Source: Triglochin maritima
Lineage: Eukaryota > Streptophyta > Magnoliopsida > Alismatales > Juncaginaceae
Assembly (NCBI GenBank): GCA_963682175.1
Contig: OY821788.1
Coordinates: 34,601,585-34,665,584 of the forward strand
Direction: 5' to 3'
DNA: 64,000 bases
Positions 14,801-30,800 of this stretch are shown here, one piece after another. How positions within the stretch are numbered: the first letter of the stretch is position 1; each line of letters starts with the position of its first letter. The notes beneath the pieces were generated by a model. That model saw only the letters and a program-made list of their open reading frames with translations, ran no database searches and had not been told where the DNA came from. Both the position numbers and the translations under genes were made by a program.

Positions 14801-15880
14801 CATTGAGTTTTTCAAAACCTTATATTTTTAAATTTTTTGAGCGGTCTCATGTTACAAATGAATATTAAAAAAGAAAATGTTGAACATATGCGTGTGACCG
14901 TGATATTAGTTTGATTTTCATTTTCTTGATAAAATACAAATGCTATAGCTCACGAAATTTGATAAAAACACTAAGTTTTTGGAATCCTTACTATTTCTTC
15001 ATTTTTATAGCGGTCTCATCACACAAATGTTTATCAGAAGATGAAAAGTTAAACATATGCGTTTCAACGGATATACTATTGAGATTTTAATTTTTTTTAT
15101 AAAACCCATAGGCTATATGTCACGAAATTTGATAAAAAACATTGAGTTTTCCAAATCCTTAATATCTTTTAAATTTTGAGCTATTAGTTAGATTTTCATT
15201 TTTTTTGACAAAATCCAAAGTCTAAAGCTCACGAAATTGACAAAATCACCCAGTTTTGCAAATCCTTCATATCTTTTTATTTCCTGAGCGGTCTCAATAT
15301 ACAAATTATTATGAAAGGATGAAAAGTTAAACATACGCGTTTCAACGGATATATTAGTTAGATTTTGATTATTTTGATAAAATACAATGGCTAAACCTTG
15401 CGAGATAAAAACACTAAATTTTTCGAATCCCCACAATTTCTTTATTTTCTGATCGGTCTCATGATACAAATGATTATGAAAAGACGAACTGTTAACCGTA
15501 TTCGTTTCAACGGAGATACTTGTTGGATTTTAATTTTTTTGATAAAATCCAAAGGCTATCGGTAACGAAATTTGATAAAAACAATGAGTTTTTAAAATCC
15601 TTAATTTTTTTAATTTTTTGAGCGGTCTCATTTTACAAATTAATATTAAAAGAGGAAAATATTGAACATATGCGTGTCACCGTGATATTAGTTTGGTTTT
15701 CATTTTTTTATTAAAATACAAAGACTATAGCTCACGAAATTTGATAAAAACACTCAGCGTTTCGAATCCTTACTATTTCTTCATTTTTATAGCAGTCTCA
15801 TCACAAAAATGTATCAGAAGATGAAAAGTTAAACATACGCGTTTCAACAGAGATACTAGTGAGATTTAATTTTTTTTGAT
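2885..15880. repeat. Diverged, non-homogenised part of the satellite
   Basis: Monomers here differ from each other by many substitutions and small indels, and I saw no long exact higher-order copies. Homogenisation increases toward the tip, the usual pattern when satellite turnover is concentrated in the array's interior or distal part. Confidence 0.6.
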
Positions 15881-18800
15881 AAAATCCATAAGCTATACGT
15901 CACGAAATTGGATAAAAACATTGAGTTTTCCAAGTCCTTAATATCTTTTAATTTTTTGGGATATTAGTTAGATTTTCATTTATTTGACAAAATCCAAAGT
16001 CTAAAGCTCATGAAATTTGACAAAATCACTCAGTTTTGCAAATCCTTCAAATCTTTTTATTTCCTGAGCGGTGTCAAGATACAAATTATTATGAAAGGAT
16101 GAAATGATAAACATACGAGTTACAACGGATATATTAGTTAGATTTTGATTTTTTTGATATAAAATACAATGACTACAGCTCACGAAATTTGATAAAACAC
16201 TCAATTTTGCGAATCCCTTCTATTTCTTTATTTTCTGAGCGGTCTCATGATACAAATGATTAGGAAAAGGGAAATGTTAACCATATGTGTTTCAACGGAG
16301 ATACTAATGAGATTTTAACTTATTTGATAAAATCCATGGGCTATAGTTCACAAAATTTAATATAAACATTGACGTTTACAATATCCTTAATATGTTTTGA
16401 TTTTTTGAGTTATTAGTTAGATTTTCATTTTTTTGACAAATCAAAAGCCTATAGCTCACGAAATTGGAGAAAAACACTCAGTTTTGCAAATCCTTAATAT
16501 TTTTTATTTCCTGAGTGGTCTAAAGATACAAATTATTATGAAAGGATGAAATGTTAAACATACGCGTTTCAACGGATATATTAGTTAGATTTTGATTATT
16601 TTGATAAAATATAATGACTACAGCACGAAATTTGATAAAAACACTCAATTTTGCGAATCCCTTCAATTTCTTTATTTTCTGAGCGGTCTCACGATACAAA
16701 TGATTACGAAAAGATGAAATGTTAACCATATGCGTTTCAACGGAGATACTAGTGAGATTTTAACTTTTTTGATAAAATCCATATGCTATAGGTCACGAAA
16801 TTTGATAAAAACATTGACTTTTACAATATCCATAATAAGTTTTGATTTTCTAAGTTATTAGTTAGATTTTCATTTTTTTGACAAAATAAAAAGTCTATAG
16901 CTCACGAAATTGGAGAAAAACACTCGGTTATGCAAATCCTTAATATTTTTTTCTTTCCTGAGTGGTCTCAAAATACAAGTTATTATGAAAAGATAAAATG
17001 TTAAACATACGCGTTTCAACAGATATAATAGTTAGATTTTGATTTTTTGATAAAATACAATGACTACACCTCACGAAATTTGATAAAAACACTCAATTTT
17101 GCGAATCCCATTTATTTCTTTATTTTCTGAGCTTCACACTATACAAATGATTATGAAAAGATGACATATTAACCATATGCGTTTCAACGGATATATTAGT
17201 TAGATTTTGATTGTTTTGATAAAATATAATGGCTAAACCTCACGAAATTTGATAAAAAACACTCAATTTTTCGAATCCTCACAATTTCTTTATTTTCTGA
17301 TCGGTCTCATGATACAAATGATTATGAAAAGACGAACTGTTAACCGTATGCGTTTCAACGGAGATACTAGTTGGATTTTATTTTTTTTGATAAAATCCAA
17401 AGGCTATCGGTAACGGAATTTGATAAAATATTGACTTTTACAATTTCCTTATTTTTTTTTGAGTTTTTGAGCGGTCTCATTTTACAAATGAATATTAAAA
17501 GAGGAAAATGTTGAACATATGCGTGTCACCGTGATATTTGTTTGGTTTTCATTTTTTTATGAAAATACAAAGACTATAGCTCACGAAATTTGAAAAAACA
17601 CTCAGTGTTTCGAATCCTTACTATTTCTTCATTTTTATATCGGTCTCATCACAAAAACGTATCAGAAGCTGAAAAGTTAAACATACGTGTTTCAACAGAG
17701 ATACTAGTGAGATTTTAATTTTTTTGATAAAATCCAAAGGCTATCGGTAACGGATTTTGATAAAATATTGACTTTTACAATATCCTTAATTTTGTTTTGA
17801 TTTTTTGAGCGGTCTCATTTTACAAATGAATATTAAAAGAGGAAAATGTTGAACATATGCGTGTGACTGTGATATTAGTTTGATTTTCATTTTTTTATTA
17901 AAATACAAAGACTATAGCTCACGAAATTTGATAAAAACACTTAGTGTTTGGAATCCTTACAATTTCTTCATTTTTATCGCAGTCTCATCACAAAAATGTA
18001 TCGGAAGATGAAAAGTTAAACATACGCGTTTCAACAGAGATACTAGTGAGATTTAATTTTTTTTGATACAATCAATAAGCTATACGTCACGAAATTTGAT
18101 AAAAACATTGAGTTTTCCAAATCCTTAATATCTTTTAATTTTTTGGGATATTAGTTAGATTTTCATTTATTTGACAAAATCCAAAGTCTAAAGCTCACGA
18201 AATTTGAAAAAATCCCTCAGTTTTGCAAATCCTTCAAATCTTTTTATTTCCTGAGCGGTGTCAAGATACAAATTATTATGAAAGGATGAAATGATAAACA
18301 TACGAGTTACAACGGATATATTAGTTAGATTTTGATTTTTTTGATATAAAATACAATGACTACAGCTCACGAAATTTGATAAAACACTCAATTTTGCGAA
18401 TCCCTTCTATTTCTTTATTTTCTGAGCGGTCTCATGATACAAATGATTAGGAAAAGGGAAATGTTAACCATATGTGTTTCAACGGAGATACTAATGAGAT
18501 TTTAACTTATTTGATAAAATCCATGGGCTATAGTTCACAAAATTTAATATAAACATTGACGTTTACAATATCCTTAATATGTTTTGATTTTTTGAGTTAT
18601 TAGTTAGATTTTCATTTTTTTGACAAATCAAAAGCCTATAGCTCACGAAATTGGAGAAAAACACTCAGTTTTGCAAATCCTTAATATTTTTTATTTCCTG
18701 AGTGGTCTAAAGATACAAATTATTATGAAAGGATGAAATGTTAAACATACGCGTTTCAACGGATATATTAGTTAGATTTTGATTATTTTGATAAAATATA

Positions 18801-21400
18801 ATGACTACAGCACGAAATTTGATAAAAACACTCAATTTTGCGAATCCCTTCAATTTCTTTATTTTCTGAGCGGTCTCACGATACAAATGATTACGAAAAG
18901 ATGAAATGTTAACCATATGCGTTTCAACGGAGATACTAGTGAGATTTTAACTTTTTTGATAAAATCCATATGCTATAGGTCACGAAATTTGATAAAAACA
19001 TTGACTTTTACAATATCCATAATAAGTTTTGATTTTCTAAGTTATTAGTTAGATTTTCATTTTTTTGACAAAATAAAAAGTCTATAGCTCACGAAATTGG
19101 AGAAAAACACTCGGTTATGCAAATCCTTAATATTTTTTTCTTTCCTGAGTGGTCTCAAAATACAAGTTATTATGAAAAGATAAAATGTTAAACATACGCG
19201 TTTCAACAGATATAATAGTTAGATTTTGATTTTTTGATAAAATACAATGACTACACCTCACGAAATTTGATAAAAACACTCAATTTTGCGAATCCCATTT
19301 ATTTCTTTATTTTCTGAGCTTCACACTATACAAATGATTATGAAAAGATGACATATTAACCATATGCGTTTCAACGGATATATTAGTTAGATTTTGATTG
19401 TTTTGATAAAATATAATGGCTAAACCTCACGAAATTTGATAAAAAACACTCAATTTTTCGAATCCTCACAATTTCTTTATTTTCTGATCGGTCTCATGAT
19501 ACAAATGATTATGAAAAGACGAACTGTTAACCGTATGCGTTTCAACGGAGATACTAGTTGGATTTTATTTTTTTTGATAAAATCCAAAGGCTATCGGTAA
19601 CGGAATTTGATAAAATATTGACTTTTACAATTTCCTTATTTTTTTTTGAGTTTTTGAGCGGTCTCATTTTACAAATGAATATTAAAAGAGGAAAATGTTG
19701 AACATATGCGTGTCACCGTGATATTTGTTTGGTTTTCATTTTTTTATGAAAATACAAAGACTATAGCTCACGAAATTTGAAAAAACACTCAGTGTTTCGA
19801 ATCCTTACTATTTCTTCATTTTTATATCGGTCTCATCACAAAAACGTATCAGAAGCTGAAAAGTTAAACATACGTGTTTCAACAGAGATACTAGTGAGAT
19901 TTTAATTTTTTTGATAAAATCCAAAGGCTATCGGTAACGGATTTTGATAAAATATTGACTTTTACAATATCCTTAATTTTGTTTTGATTTTTTGAGCGGT
20001 CTCATTTTACAAATGAATATTAAAAGAGGAAAATGTTGAACATATGCGTGTGACTGTGATATTAGTTTGATTTTCATTTTTTTATTAAAATACAAAGACT
20101 ATAGCTCACGAAATTTGATAAAAACACTTAGTGTTTGGAATCCTTACAATTTCTTCATTTTTATCGCAGTCTCATCACAAAAATGTATCGGAAGATGAAA
20201 AGTTAAACATACGCGTTTCAACAGAGATACTAGTGAGATTTAATTTTTTTTGATACAATCAATAAGCTATACGTCACGAAATTTGATAAAAACATTGAGT
20301 TTTCCAAATCCTTAATATCTTTTAATTTTTTGGGATATTAGTTAGATTTTCATTTATTTGACAAAATCCAAAGTCTAAAGCTCACGAAATTTGACAAAAT
20401 CCCTCAGTTTTGCAAATCCTTCAAATCTTTTTATTTCCTGAGCGGTGTCAAGATACAAATTATTATGAAAGGATGAAATGATAAACATACGAGTTACAAC
20501 GGATATATTAGTTAGATTTTGATTTTTTTGATAAAATACAATGACTACAACTCATGAAATTTGATAAAACACTCAATTTTGCGAATCCCTTCTATTTCTT
20601 TATTTTCTGAGCGGTCTCATGATACAAATGATTAGGAAAAGAGAAATGTTAACCATATGTGTTTCAACGGAGATACTAGTGAGATTTTAACTTATTTGAT
20701 AAAATCCATAGGCTATAGGTCACGAAATTTAATATAAACATTGACGTTTACAATATCCTTAATATGTTTTGATTTTTTGAGTTATTAGTTAGATTTTCAT
20801 TTTTTTGACAAAATAAAAAGTCTATAGCTCACGAAATTGGAGAAAAACACTCGGTTATGCAAATCCTTAATATTTTTTATTTCATGAGCGGTCTAAAGAT
20901 ACAAATTATTATGAAAGGATGAAATGTTAAACATACGCGTTTCAATGGATATATTAGTTAGATTTTGATTATTTTGATAAAATATAATGACTACAGCACG
21001 AAATTTGATAAAAACACTCAATTTTGCGAATCCCTTCAATTTCTTTACTTTCTGAGCGGTCTCACGATACAAATGATTACGAAAAGCTGAAATGTTAACC
21101 ATATGCATTTCAACGGAGATACTAGTGAGATTTTAACTTTTTTGATAAAATCCATATGCTATAGGTCACGAAATTTGATAAAAACATTGACTTTTACAAT
21201 ATCCATAATAAGTTTTGATTTTCTATGTTATTAGTTAGATTTTCATTTTTTTGGCAAAATAAAAAGTCTATAGCTCACGAAATTGGAGAAAAACACTCGG
21301 TTATGCAAATCCTTAATATTTTTTTCTTTCGTGAGTGGTCTCAAAATACAAATTATTATGAAATGATAAAATGTTAAACATACGCGTTTCAACAGATATA
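15880..21400. repeat. Higher-order repeat A, period about 2187 bp
   Basis: Blocks at about 15.9-18.1 kb and 18.1-20.3 kb are nearly identical at an offset of 2187 bp: positions 16001 and 18188, and 16520 and 18707, begin the same sequence. A third, shorter copy continues to about 21.4 kb with more changes. Between 18060 and 20247 long stretches appear unchanged, so the duplication is recent. Confidence 0.85.
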
Positions 21401-24400
21401 ATAGTTAGATTTTGATTTTTTTGATAAAATACAATGACTACACCTCACGAAATTTGATAAAAACACTCAATTTTGCGAATCCCATTTATTTCTTTATTTT
21501 CTGAGCGTTCACACTATACAAATGATTATGAAAAGATGACATGTTAACCATATGTGGTTCAGCGGAGATACTAGTGAGATTTTAGTTTTTTTGATAAAAT
21601 CCACATGCTATAGGTCACGAAATTTGATAATAACATTGACTTTTATGAAATCCATAATATCTTTTAAAGTTTTGAGCCATTAGTTAGATTTTCATTATTT
21701 ACCAAAATCAAAAGTCTATAACTCAAGAAATTTGACAAAATCACTCCGTTTTGCAAATCCTTCATATCTTTTTATTTCCTGAGCGGTCTCAAGATACAAA
21801 TTGTTATGAAAGGATGAAATGTTAAACATACGAGTTTCAAACGATATATTAGTTAGATTTTGATTTTTTGATAAAATACAATGACTACAACTCACGAAAT
21901 TTGATAAAAACACTCAATTTTGCGAATCCCTTATATTTCTTTATTTTCTGAGCGGTCTCATGATACAAATGATTATGAAAAGAAGAAATGTTAACCATAT
22001 GAGTTTCAACGAAGATACTAGTGAGATTTTAACTTTTTTGATAAAACCCATATGCTATAGGTCACGAAATTTGATAAAAACATTGACTTTTTCAAATCCT
22101 TATTTTTTTTTAATTTTTTGAGCGGTCTCATGTTACAAATGAATACTAAAAGAGGAAAATGTAGAACATATGCGTGTCACCGTGATATTAGTTTGATTTT
22201 CATTTTCTTGATAAAATACAAATGCTATAAGTCACGAAATTAGATAAAAACACTAAGTTTTTCGAATCCTAACTATTTCATCATTTTTATAGCGGTCTCA
22301 TCACACAAATGTTTATCGGAAGATGAAAAGTTAAACATATGCGTTTCAACGGATATACTAGTGAGATTTTAATTTTTTTTATAAAATCCATAGGCTATAT
22401 GTCACGAAATTTGATAAAAACATTGAGTTTGCCAAATCCTTAATATCTTTTAATTTTTGAGCTATTAGTTAGATTTTCATTTTTTTTGACAAAATCCAAA
22501 GTCTAAAGCTCACGAAACTTGACAAAATCACTAAGTTTTGCAAATCCTTCATAACTTTTAATTCCTGAGCGGTCTCAACATACAAATTATTATGAAAGAA
22601 TGAAATGTTAAACATACGTGTTTAAACAGATATATTAGTTAGATTTTGATTATTTTGATAAAATACAATGGCTAAACCTCACGAAATTTGATAAAAACAC
22701 TCAATTTTTTGAATCCTCACTATTTTTTTATTTTCTGATCGGTCTCATGATACAAATGATAATGAAAAGACGAACTGTTAACCGTATGCATTTCAACGGA
22801 GATACTAGTTGGATTTTATTTTTTTTGATAAAATCCAAAGGCTATCGGTAACGGAATTTGATAAAATATTGACTTTTACAATTTCCTTAATTTTTTTTGA
22901 GTTTTTGAGCGGTCTCATTTTACAAATGAATATTAAAAGAGGAAAATGTTGAACATATGCGTGTCACCGTGATATTTGTTTGGTTTTCATTTTTTTATGA
23001 AAATACAAAGACTATAGCTCACGAAATTTGAAAAAAACACTCAGTGTTTCGAATCCTTACTATTTCTTCATTTTTATAGCGGTGTCATCACAAAAACGTA
23101 TCAGAAGATGAAAACTTAAACATACGCGTTTCAACAGAGATACTAGTGAGATTTTAATTTTTTTGATAAAATCCAAAGGCTATCGGTAACGGAATTTGAT
23201 AAAATATTGACTTTTACAATATCCTTAATTTTGTTTTGATTTTTTGAGCGGTCTCATTTTACAAATGAATATTAAAAGAGGAAAATGTTGAACATATGCG
23301 TGTGACTGTGATATTAGTTTGATTTTCATTTTTTATTAAAATACAAAGACTATAGCTCACGAAATTTGATAAAAACACTCAGTGTTTTGAATCCTTACTA
23401 TTTCTTAATTTTTATAGCGGTCTCATCACAAAAACGTATCAGAAGATGAAAAGTTAAACATACGCGTTTCAACAGAGATACTAGTGAGATTTTAATTTTT
23501 ATGATAAAATCCAAAGGCTATCCGGTAACGGAATTTGATAAAATATTGACTTTTAAAATATCCTTAATTTTGTTTTGATTTTTTGAGCGGTCTCATTTTA
23601 CAAATGAATATTAAAAGAGGAAAATGTTGAACATATGCGTGTCACTGTGATATTAGTTTGGTTTTCATTTGTTTATTAAAATACAAAGACTATAGCTCAC
23701 AAAATTTGATAAAAACACTCAGTGTTTCGAATCCTTACTATTTCTTCATTTTTATAGCGGTCTCATCACAAAAACTTATCAGAAGATGAAAAGTTAAACA
23801 TACGCGTTTCTACAGAGATACTAGTGAGATTTTAATTTTTTTTGATAAAATTCATAGGCTATAAGTCACGAAATTTGATAAAAACATTGAGTTTTCCGAA
23901 TCCTTAATATCTTTTAATTTTTTGAGCTATTAGTTAGACTTTCAATTTTTTTGAAAAAATCCAAAGTCTAAAGCTCACGAAATTTGACAAAATCATTCAG
24001 TTTTGCAAATCCTTCATATCTTTTTATTTCCTGAGCGGTCTCAACATACCAATTATTATGAAAGGATGAAAATTCTAAACATGCGTTTCAACGGATATAT
24101 TAGTTAGATTTTGATTATTTTGATAAAATACAATGGCTAAACCTCATGAAATTTAATAAAACACTCAATTTTTCGAATCGCCACTATTTTTTTATTTTCT
24201 GATCGGTCTCATGATACAAATGCTTATGAAAAGACGAACTGTTAACCGTATGAGTTTCAACGGAGATACTAGTTGGATTTTAATTTTTTTAATAAAATCC
24301 GAAGGCTATCGGTAACGGAATTGGATAAAATATTGACTTTTACAATATCCTTAATTTTTTTTGATTTGTTGATCGGTCTCATTTTACAAATGAATATTAA

Positions 24401-24899
24401 AAGAGGAAAATGTTGAACATATGCGTGTCCCCGTGATATTAGTTTGGTTTTCATTTATTTATTAAAATACAAAGACTAAAGCTTACGAAATTTGATAAAA
24501 ACACTCAGTGTTTCGAATCCTTACTATTTCTTCATTTTATAGCGGTCTCATCACAAAAACGTATCAGAAGATGAAAAGTTAAACATACGCGTTTCAACAG
24601 AGATACTAGTGAGATTTTTGAATTTTTTTGATAAAATCCATATGCTATACGTCACGAAATTTGATAAAAACATTGAGTTTTCCAAGTCCTTAATTTTTTT
24701 TTAATTTTTTGAGCGGTCTCATGTTACAAATGAATATTAAAAGAGGAAAATGTTGAACATATGCGTGTCACCGTGATATTAGTTTGATTTTCATTTTCTT
24801 GATAAAATACAAATGCTATAACTCACGAAATTTGACAAAATCATTCAGTTTTGCAAATCCTTCATATCTTTTTATTTCCTGAGCGGTCTCAACATACAA

Positions 24900-27800
24900 A
24901 TTATTATGAAAGGATTAAATGTTAAACATACGCGCTTCAACGGATATATTAGTTAGATTTTGTTTTTTGGATAAAATACAATGGCTAAACCTCACGAAAT
25001 TTGATAAAAACACTCAATTTTTCGAATCCTCACTATTTCTTTATTTTCTGATCGGTCTCATGATACAAATGATAATGAAAATACGAACTGTTAACCGTAT
25101 GCGTTTCAACGGAGATACTAGTTGGATTTTAATTTTTTTGATAAAATCCGAAGGCTATCGGTAACGGAATTTGATAAAATATTGACTTTTACAATATCCT
25201 TAATTTTTTTTGATTTGTTGATCGGTCTCATTTTACAAATGAATATTAAAAGAGGAAAATGTTGAACATATGCGTGTCCCCGTGATATTAGTTTGGTTTT
25301 CATTTTTTATCAAAATACAAAGACTATAGCTCACGAAATTTGAAAAAAACACTCAGTGATTCGAATCCTTACTATTTCTTCTTTTTTATAGCGGTCTCAT
25401 CACAAAAACGTATCAGAAGATGAAAGTTAAACATACGCGTTTCAAGAGAGATACTAGTGAGATTTTAATTTTTTTGATAAAATCCATATGCTATACGTCA
25501 CGAAATTTGATAAAAACATTGAGTTTTCCAAGTCCTTAATATCTTTTAATTTTTTGAGCTATTAGTTAGATTTTCATTTATTTGACAAAATCCAAAGTCT
25601 AAAGCTCACGAAATTTGACAAAATCACTCACTTTTGCAAATCCTTCATATTTTTTTATTTCCTGAGCGGTGTCAAGATACAAATTATTGTGAAAGGATGA
25701 AATGATAAACATACGAGTTACAACGGATATATTAGTTAGATTTTGATTTTTTTGATAAAATACAATGGCTACAACTCACGAAATTTGATAAAAACACTCA
25801 ATTTTGCTAATCCCTTCTATTTCTTTATTTTCTGAGCGGTCTCATGATACAAATGTTTATGAAAAGAGAAATGTTAACCAAATGCGTTTCAACGGAGATA
25901 CTAGAGAGATTTTAACTTTTTTGATAAAATCCATATGCTATAGGTCACGAAATTTGATAAAAACATTGACTTTTACAATATCCATAATAAGTTTTGATTT
26001 TTTGAGTTATTAGTTAGATTTTGATTTTTTTGACAAAATCAAAAGTCTATAGCTCAAGAAATTGGAGAAAAACACTCAGTTTTGCAAATCCTTAATATTT
26101 TTTTATTTCCTGAGCGGTCTAAAGATACAAATTATTATGAAAGGATGAAATGTTAAACATACGCGTTTCAACGGATATATTAGTTAGATTTTGATTATTT
26201 TGATAAAATATAATGACCACAACACGAAATTTGATAAAAGCACTCAATTTTGCGAATCCCTTCAATTTCTTTATTTTCTGAGCGGTCTCACGATACAAAT
26301 GATTACGAAAAGATGAAATGTTAACCATATGCGTTCCAACGGAGATACTAGTGAGACTTTAACTTATTTGATAAAATCCATATGCTATAGGTCACGAAAT
26401 TTGATAAAAACATTGACTTTTACAATATCCATAATAAGTTTTGATTTTCTATGTTACTAGTTAGATTTTCATATTTTTGACAAAAATAAAAGTCTATAGC
26501 TCACGAAATTGGAGAAAAACACTCGGTTTTGCAAATCCTTAATATTTTTTTCTTTCCCGAGTGGTCTCAAAATACAAATTATTATGAAAAGATAAAATGT
26601 TAAACATACGCGTTTCAACAGATATAACAGTTAGATTTTGATTTTTTTGATAAAATACAATGACTACACCTCACGAAATTTGATAAAAACACTCAATTTT
26701 GCGAATCCCATTTATTTCTTTATTTTCTGAGCGTTCACACTGTACAAATGATTATGAAAAGATGACATGTTAACCATATGTGCTTCAACGGAGATACTAG
26801 TGAGATTTTAGTTTTTTTGATAAAATCCACATGCTATAGGTCACGAAATTTGATAATAACATTGACTTTTACGAAATCCATAATATCTTTTAAAGTTTTG
26901 AGCTATTAGTTAGATTTTCAATATTTACCAAAATCAAAAGTCTATAACTCAAGAAATTTGACAAAATCACTCAGTTTTGCAAATCCTTCATATTTTTTAT
27001 TTCCTGAGCGGTCTCAAGATACAAATTATTATGAAAGGATGAAATGTTAAACATACGAGTTTCAAACGATATATTAGTTAGATTTTGATTTTTTTGATAA
27101 AATACAATGGCTACAACTCACGAAATTTGATAAAAACACTCAATTTTGCGAATCCCTTATATTTCTTTATTTTCTGAGCGGTCTCATGATACAAATGATT
27201 ATGAAAAGACGAAATGTTAACCATATGAGTTTCAACGAAGATACTAGTGAGATTTTAACTTTTTTGATAAAATCCATATGCTATAGGTCACGAAATTTGA
27301 TAAAAACATTGACTTTTTCAAATCCTTAATTTTTTTTTAATTTTTTGAGCGGTCTCATGTTACAAATGAATATTAAAAGAGGAAAATGTTGAACATATGC
27401 GTGTCACCGTGATATTAGTTTGATTTTCATTTTCTTGATAAAATACAAATGCTATAACTCACGAAATTTGATAAAAACACTAAGTTTTTCGAATCCTTAC
27501 TATTTCATCGTTTTTATAGCGGTCTCATCACACAAATGTTTATCAGAATATGAAAAGTTAAACATATGCGTTTCAACGGATATACTAGTGAGATTTTAAT
27601 TTTTTTTATAAAATCCATAGGTTATATGTCACGAATTTTGATAAAAACATTGAGTTTGCCAAATCCTTAATATCTTTTAATTTTTGAGCTATTAGTTAGA
27701 TTTTCATTTTTTTTGACAAAATCCAAAGTCTAAAGCTCACGAAATTTGACAAAATCACTAAGTTTTGTAAATCCTTCATAACTTTTTATTTCCAACATAC

Positions 27801-30800
27801 AAATTATTATGAAAGGATGAAATGTTAAACATACGCGCTTCAACGGATATATTAGTTAGATTTTGTTTTTCTGATAAAATACAATGGCTAAACCTCACGA
27901 AATTTGATAAAAACACTCAATTTTTCGAATCCTCACTATTTCTTTATTTTCTGATCGGTCTCATGATACAAATGATAATGAAAATACGAACTGTTAACCG
28001 TATGCGTTTCAACGGAGATACTAGTTGGATTTTAATTTTTTTGATAAAATCCGAAGGCTATCGGTAACGGAATTTGATAAAATATTGACTTTTACAATAT
28101 CCTTAATTTTTTTTGATTTGTTGATCGGTCTCATTTTACAAATGAATATTAAAAGAGGAAAATGTTGAACATATGCGTGTCCCCGTGATATTAGTTTGGT
28201 TTTCATTTTTTATCAAAATACAAAGACTATAGCTCACGAAATTTGAAAAAAACACTCAGTGATTCGAATCCTTACTATTTCTTCTTTTTTATAGCGGTCT
28301 CATCACAAAAACGTATCAGAAGATGAAAGTTAAACATACGCGTTTCAACAGAGATACTAGTGAGATTTTAATTTTTTTGATAAAATCCATATGCTATACG
28401 TCACGAAATTTGATAAAAACATTGAGTTTTCCAAGTCCTTAATATCTTTTAATTTTTTGAGCTATTAGTTAGATTTTCATTTATTTGACAAAATCCAAAG
28501 TCTAAAGCTCACGAAATTTGACAAAATCACTCACTTTTGCAAATCCTTCATATCTTTTTATTTCCTGAGCGGTGTCAAGATACAAATTATTGTGAAAGGA
28601 TGAAATGATAAACATACGAGTTACAACGGATATATTAGTTAGATTTTGATTTTTTTGATAAAATACAATGGCTACAACTCACGAAATTTGATAAAAACAC
28701 TCAATTTTGCTAATCCCTTCTATTTCTTTACTTTCTGAGCGGTCTCATGATACAAATGTTTATGAAAAGAGAAATGTTAACCATATGCGTTTCAACGGAG
28801 ATACTAGAGAGATTTTAACTTTTTTGATAAAATCCATATGCTATAGGTCACGAAATTTGATAAAAACATTGACTTTTACAATATCCATAATAAGTTTTGA
28901 TTTTTTGAGTTATTAGTTAGATTTTGATTTTTTTGACAAAATCAAAAGTCTATAGCTCACGAAATTGGAGAAAAACACTCAGTTTTGCAAATCCTTAATA
29001 TTTTTTTATTTCCTGAGCGGTCTAAAGATACAAATTATTATGAAAGGATGAAATGTTAAACATACGCGTTTCAACGGATATATTAGTTAGATTTTGATTA
29101 TTTTGATAAAATATAATGACCACAACACGAAATTTGATAAAAGCACTCAATTTTGCGAATCCCTTCAATTTCTTTATTTTCTGAGCGGTCTCACGATACA
29201 AATGATTACGAAAAGTTGAAATGTTAACCATATGCGTTTCAACGGAGATACTAGTGAGACTTTAACTTATTTGATAAAATCCATATGCTATAGGTCACGA
29301 AATTTGATAAAAACATTGACTTTTACAATATCCATAATAAGTTTTGATTTTCTATGTTACTAGTTAGATTTTCATATTTTTGACAAAATCAAAAGTCTAT
29401 AGCTCACGAAATTGGAGAAAAACACTCGGTTTTGCAAATCCTTAATATTTTTTTCTTTCCCGAGTGGTCTCAAAATACAAATTATTATGAAAAGATAAAA
29501 TGTTAAACATACGCGTTTCAACAGATATAATAGTTAGATTTTGATTTTTTTGATAAAATACAATGACTACACCTCACGAAATTTGATAAAAACACTCAAT
29601 TTTGCGAATCCCATTTATTTCTTTATTTTCTGAGCGTTCACACTGTACAAATGATTATGAAAAGATGACATGTTAACCATATGTGCTTCAACGGAGATAC
29701 TAGTGAGATTTTAGTTTTTTTGATAAAATCCACATGCTATAGGTCACGAAATTTGATAATAACATTGACTTTTACGAAATCCATAATATCTTTTAAAGTT
29801 TTGAGCTATTAGTTAGATTTTCAATATTTACCAAAATCAAAAGTCTATAACTCAAGAAATTTGACAAAATCACTCAGTTTTGCAAATCCTTCATATTTTT
29901 TATTTCCTGAGTGGTCTCAAGATACAAATTATTATGAAAGGATGAAATGTTAAACATACGAGTTTCAAACGATATATTAGTTAGATTTTGATTTTTTTGA
30001 TAAAATACAATGGCTACAACTAACGAAATTTGATAAAAACACTCAATTTTGCGAATCCCTTATATTTATTTATTTATTTATTTTCTAAGCGGTCTCATGA
30101 TACAAATGATTATGAAAAGACGAAATGTTAACCATATGAGTTTCAACGAAGATACTAGTGAGATTTTAACTTTTTTGATAAAATCCATATGCTATAGGTC
30201 ACGAAATTTGATAAAAACATTGACTTTTTCAAATCCTTAATTTTTTTTAATTTTTTGAGCGGTCTCATGTTACAAATGAATATTAAAAGAGGAAAATGTT
30301 GAACATATGCGTGTCACCGTGATATTAGTTTGATTTTCATTTTCTTGATAAAATACAAATGCTATAACTCACGAAATTTGATAAAAACACTAAGTTTTTC
30401 GAATCCTTACTATTTCATCATTTTTATAGCGGTCTCATCACACAAATGTTTATCAGAATATGAAAAGTTAAACATATGCGTTTCAACGGATATACTAGTG
30501 AGATTTTAATTTTTTTTATAAAATCCATAGGTTATATGTCACGAAATTTGATAAAAACATTGAGTTTGCCAAATCCTTAATATCATTTAATTTTTGAGCT
30601 ATTAGTTAGATTTTCATTTTTTTTGACAAAATCCAAAGTCTACAGCTCACGAAATTTGACAAAATCACTAAGTTTTGTAAATCCTTCATAACTTTTTATT
30701 TCCAACATACAAATTATTATGAAAGGATGAAATGTTAAACATACGCGCTTCAACGGATATATTAGTTAGATTTTGTTTTTCTGATAAAATACAATGGCTA